From NCBI GenBank assembly GCA_024663395.1, contig JANFAH010000045.1:1-64000 (forward strand): 64,000 nucleotides of DNA, read 5' to 3'. The translations under genes and the position numbers were made by a program. The stretch is from Pisolithus tinctorius (taxonomy: Eukaryota > Basidiomycota > Agaricomycetes > Boletales > Pisolithaceae). This document shows positions 1 through 10,844 of the stretch, one piece after another; position 1 is the first letter of the stretch, and the number at the start of each line of letters is the position of its first letter. The notes under the pieces were generated by a model that had not been told where the DNA came from, made no database searches, and saw only the letters and a list, made by a program, of their open reading frames with translations.

Positions 1-163
1 ACCTAACCTAACCCTAACCTAACCTAACCCTAACCTAACCCTAACCTAACCCTAACCTAACCCTAACCTAACCTAACCCTAACCTAACCTAACCTAACCT
101 AACCCTAACCTAACCCTAACCTAACCTAACCTAACCCTAACCTAACCCTAACCTAACCTAACC
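1..163. repeat. Telomere repeat array (chromosome end)
   Basis: About 30 uninterrupted units read CCTAA or CCCTAA on this strand (TTAGG and TTAGGG on the G-rich strand), ending at CCTCAGAG. The C-rich strand at base 1 is the orientation expected for a left chromosome end. The two unit lengths are interspersed, and I see no two CCCTAA units next to each other, so this is not a simple TTAGGG array. Confidence 0.95.
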
Positions 164-433
164 TCAGAGTCAGTAAGAAATGCGTGAACGTGTGCATTGC
201 AATATGTGGGATTGTTGAGTTGGTGACATGGTCAGAGGACTGAAGACCGAGTATGCCGAAGACCGGAACAGCTAGTTGGTCAACAGACCCCGGTGTTCGG
301 GCTCCAGAATAAACAAATGCCGAGTCGGTGTTTGGTGAGGTATATGACATGTAACCCTTCAGGGGTAAGTGCATGAGACCTGCCCTAAGGTACACGAGGC
401 ATCAACAGGACACGTGTAGCCGAAACTTTAAAA
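164..433. repeat. Subtelomeric direct repeat, copy 1 (LTR-like)
   Basis: Bases 164-249 match 2033-2119 closely; both contain GCAATATGTGGGATTGTTGA and GTCAGAGGAC followed by GAAGACCGA. A second shared block (GGTACACGAGGC) lies at about 390 here and about 2455 in the other copy. The pair brackets the gene at 434-1540, so this may be a decayed LTR or a duplicated subtelomeric module. No terminal TG/CA or target duplication is clear. Confidence 0.5.
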
Positions 434-1540
434 ATGGGAGGTCGGCCTGTTGCCTCTTCAACCCACACCACCGTCATGTCAACTTCCCACAACCCCGAGA
501 ACACTGCGAAACCGGATGACCACTCTCACCTCAGCAACGTCGATGAGGAAGAGAGGCTCGCGATGCAAAAGGCGATCGAGGGCATTCGCCAACGATTTGA
601 GGCCAGGCGTCGGGAGCGCGAAGAGCAGGAGCGCCGAGAGAGAGAAAAAGCCGAGGCTGAGCGCTTGGAGAGGGAGAAAGCCGAGGCCGAGAGACTGGAA
701 AGGGAGAGGGCCGAGGCCGAGCGACTGGAAAGGGAGAGGGCCGAGGTGGAACGCCAAGAGAGGGAGGAGCGTGAGCGCCGAGAGAGCGAGGTTCGAGTGG
801 GAGCAGGCAGAAGTGACAAAGGGAAGGGCCGAGAGGTTAGTGCCCAGGTAGCTGACGCCACGGTGTGTCGGCAGTGCGAGAGGGCCGAAGTGCCCTGTAC
901 TTTCAAGAAGGCGCAAAAGAGTAAGCGCAACAAAAGGACCTGCGACCGGTGTACGGAACAGAAGGTGAGGTGTGAGTTGCCAGAGGGGGCTAGTGCCGAG
1001 GTCGAGGAGCAGGTGAAGCGTCCCGTGGTCGAGATCAAGACGAAGAAAAAACGGGCGGCGGGGGATGAGACTTCACCAAGAGGTGGAGAGAAGAAAAAGG
1101 TGATGAAGACCACAGCAGAGCCGTCGCCCACACCGCAAGCCGGTCCTTCGGTGACTGCCTCGACGACGATCACACCTATCGACCCAATAACCGCGGCCGT
1201 AGCACGAGGGTTCGAGGCACTCACAGCAGCGATCAACCGCCAGATCGAGGAGATGAGGAGGGGCCGAGAGACTCAGCACCGCGTCACGCAGCGCTTGGAG
1301 GAGCTGCTCGGTGAGTGCCAGTATGCACCTCCTCCACGCATGCCGAGTCCCGAGTCATCGGAGGAGTTCGACTGCGATGCGGCTGACCTGGAGCTGGAGA
1401 ACTTGGCATCGGATCGGGAGGCAGGGGGCATCGAGCTGGCGGCCTCGGCGAAGAAGCACCCTGACTTCAAGCGGCGCAGGTCAGGCTCTGAAGGTGGTGA
1501 GGGCACGGATTTGCATATGAGCGACGAGCACACCGTATGA
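434..1540 (+). CDS. Zn-cluster / coiled-coil protein, 368 aa
   Basis: A single open frame begins at ATG 434, preceded by an A-rich leader, and encodes 368 aa. Residues about 55-120 are a charged coiled coil built from a 10-residue repeat (REKAEAERLE and variants), visible in DNA as 30-bp tandem units. Residues about 143-182 carry two CysX2CysX5-6Cys triplets (CRQCERAEVPC and CDRCTEQKVRC), the spacing of a Zn2Cys6-like knuckle, but with a longer gap than in transcription factors. A basic stretch follows, then a second coiled coil (residues about 255-295) and an acidic tail. I know this architecture as a repeated hypothetical family in Agaricomycetes, often near retroelements; its function is not known to me. 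It is the gene closest to the telomere and lies between direct repeats. A decayed relative sits at 47230-48620. It could be a domesticated or still mobile element protein rather than a transcription factor. Confidence 0.7.
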   Translation: MGGRPVASSTHTTVMSTSHNPENTAKPDDHSHLSNVDEEERLAMQKAIEGIRQRFEARRREREEQERREREKAEAERLEREKAEAERLERERAEAERLERERAEVERQEREERERRESEVRVGAGRSDKGKGREVSAQVADATVCRQCERAEVPCTFKKAQKSKRNKRTCDRCTEQKVRCELPEGASAEVEEQVKRPVVEIKTKKKRAAGDETSPRGGEKKKVMKTTAEPSPTPQAGPSVTASTTITPIDPITAAVARGFEALTAAINRQIEEMRRGRETQHRVTQRLEELLGECQYAPPPRMPSPESSEEFDCDAADLELENLASDREAGGIELAASAKKHPDFKRRRSGSEGGEGTDLHMSDEHTV

Positions 1541-3680
1541 GCGCCGAATGCCTACTGAACTTTCGTATGTACAGCGAATGTAAATCTATCGTACATATGA
1601 ATGTGTTTTTATCCTTTGGAAAGACATGAAAGATGGCAAGAAAGTGAGATCTAAACTGGCAAAGGACCCAGGTTTACCGGAGTAGCTGACTTGCGGCTTT
1701 TGCAGTTGAGCCCCTTGGCTTCCCCTTGATTTCAAGTCGGCCTGTGCAAGAGTCTATTATACAAGTTAGATTGAGGATTGATCCGATGTGCGCCGGTACT
1801 CGGCATTTGGTCTTTTTGACACTCGGTGCTCGGCATTTGGCCTTTTTGACACTCGGTGCTTGCATGGACTTTTAACACTATAAGAACTATTGTCCCGGTC
1901 TTGCACAGGGTAAGGCACAATATTCTCAAGTTCACTGAGTTTGCCGGGTAGGCAGACCGAAGGCACTATCTTAGTGTGATGGGCTGGCACATGTTGTAAG
2001 TCATATCAGCATCGGTCTACCTTTCAGTTGAGTCGGAGTTGGTAAGAAATGTGTGTACATGCATTGCAATATGTGGGATTGTTGAGTTGGTGACAAGGTC
2101 AGAGGACCGAAGACCGACGACCGACGACCGAGTGCTATGATGCTTAGTCTGGCTTCAGACTGGAGTCTACATACAGAAGTCACTACATTATATGCCGAGG
2201 ACGGACAACCCGAAGGCCGAGGTTACCAGTAGGTGACTAAGTAGTGGTTCGGAAGCGTACCGAAGGTTAAGTGAAGTCAAAAGGTCGAGGGCCGATGACA
2301 GACATAGCCTCAGCACAAGCACAGGAAACTAACCAGATAAGAGAACAATGGGAAACTTGACTACAATCGGGATTTGGTATATGACTGTCCAGGACCCGGG
2401 CTGACGAGTTTCTGGGATACCCCCTCCGAGGTCCAGAGTTGAGACTTGCCTGAGGTACACGAGGCCTGCAAACCCCTTTTGGTAGAACACCTGTTCATTG
2501 GGGTTTTCATTTCATCACAGTATTGCGAGGGGGACCACAAGAATACCAAATGCTGGATGCCGAATGCTGATATGTCATAAAATGAACTGTATCTATGATC
2601 ATTAGCAAGGTCTTGCAGTAGTTTGCAGAGGCTTCAGTGCCAGCCTAATTTTGCAGCAAAAAAACAGATCAAGTACCGAAGGCCGACCTGAGGACCAGAA
2701 CAAGGTCTGGGGCTTTGGCAAATGGTCATGGGGTCTCGGGATGACTTGTGGGGCCGTCAAGACCGGTTCTCTCAGTCTACTTACTTCGAGGGGGCCGGAG
2801 GGATGAAGGCCAACGGCTTCCAAACCGAGAGCTGAGAACTCGGAATGCCGAAGACCGACTAGTGGGGTTACTGAGGGCTGAGGGGCTTGCTGACTGGTGG
2901 AGCCCTTGCTACGAGTATTACTAGAAAGGTTGGCTCGGGTTTTGGGGATAACGAGGAGTACTACAACAAGCAGTACCGACACATATAGTACCGAGAGACA
3001 CCGAAGGCGGTGTCTGGTGTAGTCAGAATTAGATGCTGTGTAGGGGTGACCAAAGCAGGTGAGGGCACTGCCGTTAAGCAAACCCCAAGTGCCGGTGATC
3101 AAAAGGTTAACCATATGCCAGGATGGCAATCAAACATAAAGCGGAAGACTTTACTAGAAAGGGAAGCATACTACCGAGAGAGGACCGGGGTGTTGGACTA
3201 GGTTATCGCTGATGCAGTAGAGCGACGCAGTGCAGTAGTGGGTTGGAGGGCTGTCGGAACAACTCTAGGGTGACACAGGGGTATAGGGGAACTGCTAGGG
3301 CGGTTGGAGTAGCTGTAGAGTGGTCGGAGTAGGCTCGGAGTTGTGTCTGAGGGCTGTGGGGTCGGTCTAGGGGGACATAGTGGTGGTTCGGAGTTATGGA
3401 TATGACAGGGACCTTGGCACAAGGTCTAGTTGTCATGGATATGGGCACCACCCAATAGAGCCGGCCTGCACTAGAACACCGATCCGACAATCAACCGAGT
3501 CACCGAATGGATCATCGGCTTACTGGCTGATCCTCTCGCTCATGCGGGAACACTTGACCAACTTAATGTTGATTTAGATATGAGGTTGTTCTTAAACTGT
3601 GGAGGTTGTCACGCATATCTGGGATGAACTTGCAGCCATTTCATTTACATTTACATGCCCCAGCACACACTACCTACTGC
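1541..3680. other. Gene-poor subtelomeric DNA with CCGAAGACCGA-type repeats
   Basis: I see no convincing gene. The stretch is full of short motifs built on CCGAAG/GCCGAG and includes a 31-bp tandem pair at about 1800-1860 (unit beginning CGGCATTTGG) and the second copy of the subtelomeric direct repeat (2033-2475). Bases about 2190-2335 resemble 9770-9930, and in reverse 5690-5760. Open frames here are short and lack family features. Confidence 0.6.
2033..2475. repeat. Subtelomeric direct repeat, copy 2
   Basis: This block repeats the module at 164-420. Bases 2033-2119 align almost base for base, and a GAGGTACACGAGGCC block near 2457 matches one near 390. The middle has diverged or gained insertions, so this copy is longer. 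Confidence 0.45.
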
Positions 3681-4612
3681 TCATGGCTCTGACGACGAAA
3701 GATCCTCTGCAACTAATGGCCGGCCTACCTCGATCACATCTGCAATTGTGACATGCAAGATGCGCATGTCCACCGGGTATTGTTCCCCATCTTCTGTCTC
3801 TGCGATATCCACATGGATGGAATAGCGATAAAATAATTGACCGGCATAAGTTACCTCGGTCGGAGTCAACAGCTGCCGAATATATTTGCAACCTTATGCA
3901 AGTGAATTATACATTACGAAGAGATGGAAGAAGAGTGACGTACGGACGATGCAGCGGATGTCAATAACGGAATAGTGATCGCTTTCGACGAGCTCGTATT
4001 CGCCCATACAGGCGCCCAATCTGATATTATGTGTGAGGTTGATGGCATGTGAGGTGTATGGATGGAAGTAGCATGACTTACCTAGGATGATAGCGTTCGA
4101 TATCGTCACGGGAATAAAACCACCTCACTCGGACCCAAACCATCTACATTGTGAGATAATAATTGAGATATATCATGGGCGGACGATGTGTGGTTGGATA
4201 CTTACATTGTGCCGGCCGCAACGCTGCACGTAAAACCTTCTGATGCGTGCATACCAGAAATATGTTACCGTCAGTTCGCCATCACTACCCGTCACTAATC
4301 CCGTGGAGGGAAAGATGCTAACGCTGCAAGATCAGTGCGTATGAGATCGGATTGGGGAATATTAACAAGGAGACAACATACGTCTGATTTCTGTGATAAC
4401 TAACGGTGGTGGGGAGTTGGTTATGATCATCTGTATCATACACGTCTTCAGATGGATTGAGATTAGTATTTGGAGGGAGAGGAAAATTTGAACTCACAGC
4501 GCAGGGAGTCATATCTCGGCAATTCATCAACACATGGGGGCTGGCTCATCAATGATAAAGTCATGTTAGCAGAGACGGATATTTCACTGAGAGTGGCAGA
4601 GCTGGCGGCCAT
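3681..4612 (-). CDS. BAH-domain-like protein, six exons, 215 aa
   Basis: Six minus-strand exons join with compatible phases: 4612-4498, 4445-4382, 4323-4206, 4143-4082, 4020-3944 and 3892-3681. Donors are GTGAGT, GTATGT, GTAAGT, GTAAGT and GTACGT, and all acceptors are AG. The product is 215 aa. Its core, WVRVRWFYSRDDIERYHP followed by GEYELVESDHYSVIDIRCI, has the tryptophan/aromatic pattern and the LxxSDHxxVIDxxCI block I associate with fungal BAH (bromo-adjacent homology) chromatin-reader domains. The last exon (YRYSIHVDIAETEDGEQYP) is typical of the region after BAH in Agaricomycete relatives, where a Cys-rich PHD-like part often follows. Here the frame stops at TGA 3681, so the protein may be short or truncated. 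Its start lies just inside the palindrome-rich region (a GGGCGTC palindrome is at 4678). A function in binding modified chromatin is inference. Confidence 0.6.
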
Positions 4613-4677
4613 AGTTGTTGAGGAGATTACCGGTTGAAAGGCTTTAGGCTTTTGTGCATGTTTTGAATACCTGTTTC

Positions 4678-5670
4678 GGGCGTCCCGGACGCCCACGAGG
4701 CTTGGGGATCATCGTGGGAATGAGCCAACTTCAAATAACGTGGTAGACAGCATTACGAGTGGGTTTAGGCAATCGTTGCCATGTATGTGCCGCGGGCGTC
4801 CGGGATGCCCTCGGCACAAGTAGTTGATGTGGTGATGGCACGTGACGTAGTTGAAGCGAACCCTAGGGGTGCCATGGGCGTCCGGGACGTCCTCACACAA
4901 GCAGGTTAAGCATTAATAGCACGTGATGTAGTTACTATGGATGCCAGCAAGCGCCGAGGGCGTCCGGGACGCCCTTACACAAGCAGGTTAAGCATTAATA
5001 CCACGTGATGTAGTTACTCTGGATGCCAGCAAGTGCCGTGGGCATCCGGGACGCCCTTACACAAGCAGGTTAAGCATTAATACCACGTGATGTAGTTACT
5101 CTGGATGCCAGCAAGTGCCGTGGGCGTCCGGGACGCCCTTACACAAGCAGGTTAAGCATTAATACCACGTGATGTAGTTACTCTGGATGCCAGCAAGTGC
5201 CGTGGGGCATCCAGGACGCCCTCACACGTGACAGTGGACCCGAGGGCGTCCGGGACGCCCCTTACACAAGCAGGTCAAGCATTAATAGCATGTGACGTAG
5301 TTGCTACGGATGCCAGCAAGTGCCGTGGGTGTCCGGGACGCCCTCACACGTGACAGTGGATCCGAGGGCGTCCGGGACACCCTTACACAAGCAGGTTAAG
5401 CATTACTACCACGTGATGTAGTTACTATGGATGCCAGCAAGTGCCGTGGGGCATCCGGGACGCCCTCACACGTGACAGTGGACCCGAGGGCGTCCGGGAC
5501 GCCCTTACACAAGCAGGTCAAGCGTTAATAGCATGTGATGTAGTTAATATAGATGCCAGCAAGTGCCAGTGGGCGTCTGGGACGCCCTGACACAAGCAGG
5601 CCGTGTGTGATGGCACGCGACGGTAGTTACTATGAACCCTAGAGACGCTGTGGGCGTCTGGGACTCCACT
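4678..5670. repeat. Tandem satellite carrying GGGCGTC-N3-GACGCCC palindromes
   Basis: Roughly 83- to 125-bp units repeat across the block. Each contains ACAAGCAGGTTAAGCATTA, ACGTGATGTAGTTACT and TGCCAGCAAGTGCCG, and each ends in a palindrome of the form GGGCGTC-N3-GACGCCC. About 14 palindromes are present, the clearest at 4678-4694, 4958-4974, 5122-5138, 5244-5260 and 5488-5504. Several copies have CA or TG where the arm should have CG. Some units carry two palindromes about 40 bp apart, separated by ACACGTGACAGTGGA. Confidence 0.85.
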
Positions 5671-5675
5671 GATAG

Positions 5676-5935
5676 GATGCCTGACTGAGTCGGGGCCACC
5701 TACAAGTAACCTCGGTCTTCGGGTTACCGGCCCTCGGTATATAAGTCGTAGTTACTTCTTTACTCAATCCTCAGTCTGAATATTGAACTAGCATCTCCCC
5801 CTGAACCTGTAACCAAACCTTTTACCATATGACACCTCTGCTTTCCCCCCACGCGAGTGTCTAGCACATGCACTAGGCTTCGGCACTACATTTTAGGACT
5901 GTCCTAAACATTATTGAGCCCTGCATCATGTTGCT
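5676..5935 (+). repeat. LTR-like remnant with TATA box
   Basis: The block has a promoter-like TATATAAG at about 5738 followed by a pyrimidine-rich leader. Its reverse complement resembles 9590-9790: both contain the CTCGGTATATA/TATATACCGA stretch, a GGTTACC..CCGAAG block and a GTGCTAGAC..CTCGCG block. The two copies therefore lie in opposite orientation around the gene at 6037-8985. No clean TG/CA ends were found. Confidence 0.4.
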
Positions 5936-6000
5936 CGGCAAGGAACAGAGTCAGATATCAGATGTAAAAATGTACCAAGTACATTTTTATACATTCTTCA

Positions 6001-6020
6001 TATATATATATATATATATA
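6001..6020. repeat. (TA)n microsatellite
   Basis: An uninterrupted run of ten TA units lies just downstream of the stop of the minus-strand gene ending at 6037. Confidence 0.9.
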
Positions 6021-6036
6021 GATATTGGATATCAGT

Positions 6037-8985
6037 TTACTCATCTTCTCCTTCCTCTTCTTCCTCACGTTGGGGTTCCACTGCCCTAGGTGCTGGTCTT
6101 AGAGATGGTTGTTGGTGTAGAATTCGCATCTTCCTTGGGTTGATGGCAATCTTCGGACCTTGGACTGGGCCATTTGCAGGCAGATGGTTCCATCTGCTCG
6201 AAGTTGTCTTCTTTGTGCACCACATGCGATCACTTTCGGTATATGGAATCCATGCCAGGGTGTTAAACTTGCGACGCAACTCTGACCTAACCAGCTGAAG
6301 CTGGTGGCTGGGGAGTCGACGGACAAGGGCGAGATATGTATGGTAGTAGCGGCATTTGCCGAAGTTCTGACCAGCACGTTGTGGAACCTGAGCTGGGAAG
6401 AATCGGTTGAAGTGCAATTGCCACACTTCATCACTGGCAATGGAATATTGCACGGCCTCGAACGGGAGTTCCAGTTGCAAATACAAGTCTTCAACTGCCA
6501 TTTCATCTCGGAGTGATCGCGGAATGTTGGTCCAAGCCCCCTGGGTGTGAGACCGTTTGTTAGGAGATTCTTGCAAGATGTCATAGTACATCTGTTCAAG
6601 AATCATCTGAACTTCATGCTTGAGAGCATCAGGCTCATCACCATCCTGGTCAGGGAAATCATCATCCATGTCAAGTTCACGATTCCCCCCACCATGATGC
6701 CTGAAGTATTCAACATCACGGCCTTGAGGGCGAGGTGGATCAGGTAGGGATAGACCATCGAGCCGACTGCCCACTGTAGGGAGCGGTCGATCATCTGGTC
6801 GGATGTCACGAACATTCAAGGTCTGATGCCCTGAGCGGTTGGAGGTCCGCTGGATATTGGGACGATGTCTGCCAGTTTCAATCTCCCCTGCCCCAAGCAT
6901 GCGACAGACCTCTTGGACTGTCCCTTGTTCAAAGGCTTGGGCAATTAGATCTGGATTGAAGGTCTTGGCCCATGGGATGCGGTAGCAGAATGTGTTGGAA
7001 TCCTGCTCGATGTCACACAGAAAATACACCCCAGCCTCATACATGAGGGGTTTTGTGACAGCATCTGGATCATCTGAGTCATCGTCTTCATCCACCAAGA
7101 TGTGGGCACAGGATTGTTTTGCAAGGCCAAGAGTACGATAATTAGGAGTTCGATGAGCGCCATTGAGGATCCAAATTGCAATGGCACCTAGAGCAAGGCA
7201 GTTCTCGGATACACGATGCCTTGCTGGTGTGTGGCGGAAGTTGTTGATGACATTATGAATGGCACCCAGACGGAGCCATTTGAAATACCTGATGATGATG
7301 TTAAGGTACAGAAATGGTTATACTGGCATAAGACACTTACCACCAGAGGCGAGCAGGAAGTTGAACCATGGTTTCATTGATGAGCCATCGTGGAAAGTTG
7401 GCCAATATGATTTGGGCATTGTTCAAGGGCACCCTGACTTCCAAGCGGGCACAACCACACTGTGGAGTGGGATCCCCGGTGGTGCCATCACCCGTGCAAG
7501 TGAAGAGAATTTTTGCCTGACGGTCAAGGTCTTCCAACAAACGATCGAGTCGGGAAACTGAGATCAGTTCAGAGGGTTTTCGAGGACGAAATATCCCATC
7601 ATGGAGCTGATAAGATACAGCCTTCTCAGTGGTGTAAGCTTGGATATATTTGATGATGTGAGAGTGCCTGCCGGGAGTCCAGCGGAAACCAGCAATGTCC
7701 TTAAGATGCATGTGATGGTCCTCATAATACCGGCTGCTGCGTTCAAGTACATCTGCAGCATTTTCGAGATCAGGTATGAGGTGCTCGATGATGTCAACAT
7801 GGCCATTGTGTCGCCATGTGACAACTTTCTCAGGATTGCCAAACTCCAGACCGACATCGATAAGCCACTGCCTGGGATTGATGGATGGCATATGAAGAAC
7901 ACTGAGTTAGATCGTCCAAAGCATTGACCCGCTCATAAGCAGCATTGGCTCCATCTGTGTCATCTGCTGCAACATCCAAGTTATGGACAGTTGCAGCTTT
8001 CCAACCACGAAGCTCATGTCCGAAGTATGCATCATTGAAGTAGGGTCGAAGGTCTTTGAGGGTATTGAGATATGAGTTGGCAAACAAGTCAAGAAGGTGG
8101 GCTGGCAGGTCCAAACTGCCAAGATGGAATCGTCCTCGTTGGTCGCGACTCAGTGTGAAGGGCAGCATTATAACTGGGAGGCCAATGGGTGGCCTGGTTA
8201 GGCATGAATTGTCGAATTGTGGGAAGCAAGCATTGGTTGTAAATCAATTCGAGATCGGCTGAAGAAATCTTGGGCGAGTCGAACATGCGATACATACGTG
8301 GAAAGAAGACACGAATGATGGAGCGATTTGCAACCTTGCCCAATGCAAGGTTGGGTATTTTGTGCATTGGCACATACACTACTTGATCCTAAGATAAGAT
8401 GGATGTGTTAGGGTGATGGGATTCAAGGTCTTGGGATTGGTAAGGGCAACTCACCTGTGAATTGATGGCTGGTGCAGTCACATGGTTATTTACTGTCAGA
8501 GTATCCCTGAAGGAAGGGGCAGGCCAAACTGTCAAGGGAACCCTATAAGGGAGTGTTTTGGTTGTGCCAATCAGGGAATCATAATCGCGAGTGACAGTGA
8601 TGTCCTGGATATCTCGTATGCCTTGTAAGACATTGAGGGTGACATTGCGCTGGTCATCCAAGTCCACCCCATCCCGGCCAGCAAGGGCAAACTTGAGAAA
8701 CTTGAGAGCTTGTTCTCTGTTTTCCTTGGCCCTATCCCAGTACTCCAAACCCTGTCTGACCCACTGGTGCAAAGTCAATTGAACTGGATTGCGTTCACGG
8801 TCATCAGGATAGAGACGCATATTGGAGATGTTTGTGAACAGTAAAGGATGCTGATGGTGCAAAGAGGGGAGTCCAAGAGGGAGAAAGCTTGCACCAAAGA
8901 CATTGATGAGATGATATATAGCTGATTTGATTTCTGGGTTGACATAAGTGAGTTGATGGCCCTGAACTAGAAAATCAGCTGGCAT
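6037..8985 (-). pseudogene. Large hypothetical protein, multi-exon, with two frameshifts
   Basis: Reading minus from ATG 8985 (MPADFLVQGHQLTYV), a long coding region runs to TAA 6037. Two introns are clear: one from GTGAGT after codon CAG at about 8455 to the TTAG before about 8390, and one from GTAAGT at about 7339 to the AG before about 7288. Frame is lost twice without any splice signal. Between about 8155 and 8190 the frame moves into SRDQRGRFHLGSLDLP, and near 7911 an extra A in TAAC breaks the run before NPRQWLIDVGLEF. The C-terminal 350 residues (7098-6037) are acidic at the end. I recognise this as a family expanded in Agaricomycetes but know no function and see no catalytic motif. 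The frameshifts suggest a recent pseudogene or assembly errors. Inverted LTR-like remnants flank it, so it could belong to a mobile unit. Confidence 0.55.
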
Positions 8986-9219
8986 GACAGGATCATCAGC
9001 ATCATGACAAAATAAGCAAACAAGTCAAATATAATGCACTAAATGGTGCCTGTGAACTAACAAGTGTCAATCTTAAGCATGACAGATGTCATTACATTAT
9101 GTTATGTTATGTTATGTTATGTTATGTTATGTCATGTTATGTTATATGGTATGAATTGGATATTAGTAATGATGAACCGAGAAGATAGTGATTGGGGTGA
9201 GTCTAGTGGAAGAATATAC
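8986..9219. repeat. Microsatellite (TTATG)n and short spacer
   Basis: Bases about 9094-9145 are a pentanucleotide array, TTATG repeated about ten times with one C variant. The rest of the interval shows nothing coding. Confidence 0.8.
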
Positions 9220-9470
9220 AGGCCCGGGCGTCCAAGATGCCCACACTCATAGCAGGAGCATACACCACTTTATAAATGAGAGAGAGTCAAGCAAAAGCAC
9301 CAGGCCTGGGGCGTCTGAGACGCCTGCACTCGTAGCAAGAGCATATTGCCTATAAAGGGAAGAGGTCAAGCAAAAGATGCAGGTCCAGGGCGTCCAAGAC
9401 GCCCGCCCTTGTATGCAGGAGCACCTTGCCTATAAAGGGAAGAAGAGGTCAAGCAACATATACAGGCTGC
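9220..9470. repeat. Three-unit tandem repeat with GGGCGTC palindromes and TATAAA
   Basis: Three units of about 80-85 bp each hold a GGGCGTC-N3-GACGCC palindrome (about 9228, 9311 and 9389), then a GGAGCA or AGAGCA block, then TATAAA or CTATAAAGGG, then a GTCAAGCAA block. The palindrome spacers differ between units (CAA, TGA, CAA). Confidence 0.75.
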
Positions 9471-10799
9471 ATCCCCAGATGGCCACAGAGGGAAGAAGGA
9501 AGGGCAGTGTACAGTTGGTGTCTGAGATTGCTGCAGACTGTTAAGTGCGTGTCGAGGTCGGGGGTCGAAGGCCGAAGGCTGAGCGCCGATGCGACAGCCC
9601 TTGGTCTTAGCTAGTGTGTGCTAGACCCTCTCGCGAGCTGGGTTGAAGTCAGAGGGAGGCCAGGGAGGTCAGGAGCGAAAGCCGAGAGTCGACTCGGGCT
9701 TAGGCTCGGAACTTAGGGGGTGAACTAAGTTGATATTCAGACTGGGGGCTAACCACAGGCTACGCAGGGTATATATACCGAAGACCAGCAACCCGAAGGC
9801 CGGGGCTACTGGTGAGGGACTAGATAGCGATGCAGAGAAACTAACTAAAAGTTAAGCGAGAAGTCAGAGATCGGAAAGCTGTGACAGACACTCCCTCGGC
9901 ACACACGAGGGCGGTACAAAGGCTAACTAGAAAAGTATAAAGTGAGAGTACATCTCGGCGTTAGTTCGGTGTTCAGAGGGTAAGACCGAGTTGTGAGTTT
10001 CTCGGTATATGACACAGACCATGGATATATCAGCTTTGTAACGAAAGGAGGGAAAGTAGTGGGTGCATCTGGTCCAGTGTCAAGCCTGCATAGCCTAGCA
10101 CAATGCCATGGCAGTAGAGCAGTTGGTGTACCCGACTCTGACCATTGCCCTGAACCCCCGTGTGTGCCTAGAGTCATTCCAACAACCTGCTGAGCTACAC
10201 TGTGCCATCTCACTCTACTTCACCGCCCGATAACATGGTCTTAATGTCTGAAGTCCCCTGTAGTATGTTTCCCATTCAGTACAGTCATCTGCCTTCTATT
10301 TCATTACCATTCTCATTTATGATTAGTCTACTGTGCTTGCTTCAGTTGTCCCTACACAGTTCCGGGATTGCAGTACACCGAATGCCGGCGTGCTAACCCT
10401 CCATTCTACATATGTTAGTACTTAAAGATACTCTAGTTTGAATATCCACCAAGACACTCCTCACTATCTCTGAAACCCTTAGGGGGTTAGGTTTCTGCTA
10501 GCCAGTGGGCCATACCAAGGGTGGTTCGCCCCTGGGGCCATGGGGCCATGCACGGCGTTCAGCCTGTCAATCAGTCGGTGTTTGGTAGTCCCTGCCCTCA
10601 GCATTCCGCAATCATCATGCTCGGCCTCCGGGTCGCCTAAGTAGACTGATCTTGACATGTGCTATTGTCAAGTGACTGATGATGGAAACAATATCACATG
10701 ACATGCACCTACAGAGGGATGGGCATCCATGATGCCTGGACGATCAGCGACATCACACATCACATTGAAGATGGCAGCCACCAAGTTCATAGTCAATGA
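9471..10799. other. Decayed LTR-like DNA, no gene seen
   Basis: Bases about 9560-9960 resemble 2190-2335 and, reversed, 5690-5900: they share TATATACCGAAGACC, GCAACCCGAAGGCC and GTGTGTGCTAGACC-type blocks. From 10000 to 10799 I see only short frames. Nothing here supports a working gene. Confidence 0.5.
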
Positions 10800-10819
10800 G
10801 GGCGTCTGCGACGCCCTCA
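10797..10819. repeat. Palindrome with 11-bp perfect arms
   Basis: Arms ATGAGGGCGTC and GACGCCCTCAT flank the spacer TGC. This is a member of the GGGCGTC-N3-GACGCCC family with extended arms, lying just past the 3' end of the SNF2 helicase gene. Confidence 0.85.
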
Positions 10820-10844
10820 TCCATGTGAGGCAATGTGAATATTC

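Noticed and set aside
526..1236. 236-codon minus-strand frame opposite the Zn-cluster gene
   Set aside because: It is a shadow of the coiled-coil repeat; the plus frame has the Cys motifs and a better start.
4678..5670. CRISPR-like array (regular palindromic repeats with spacers)
   Set aside because: The sequences between palindromes are themselves repeated, the organism is a eukaryote, and no cas genes are present.
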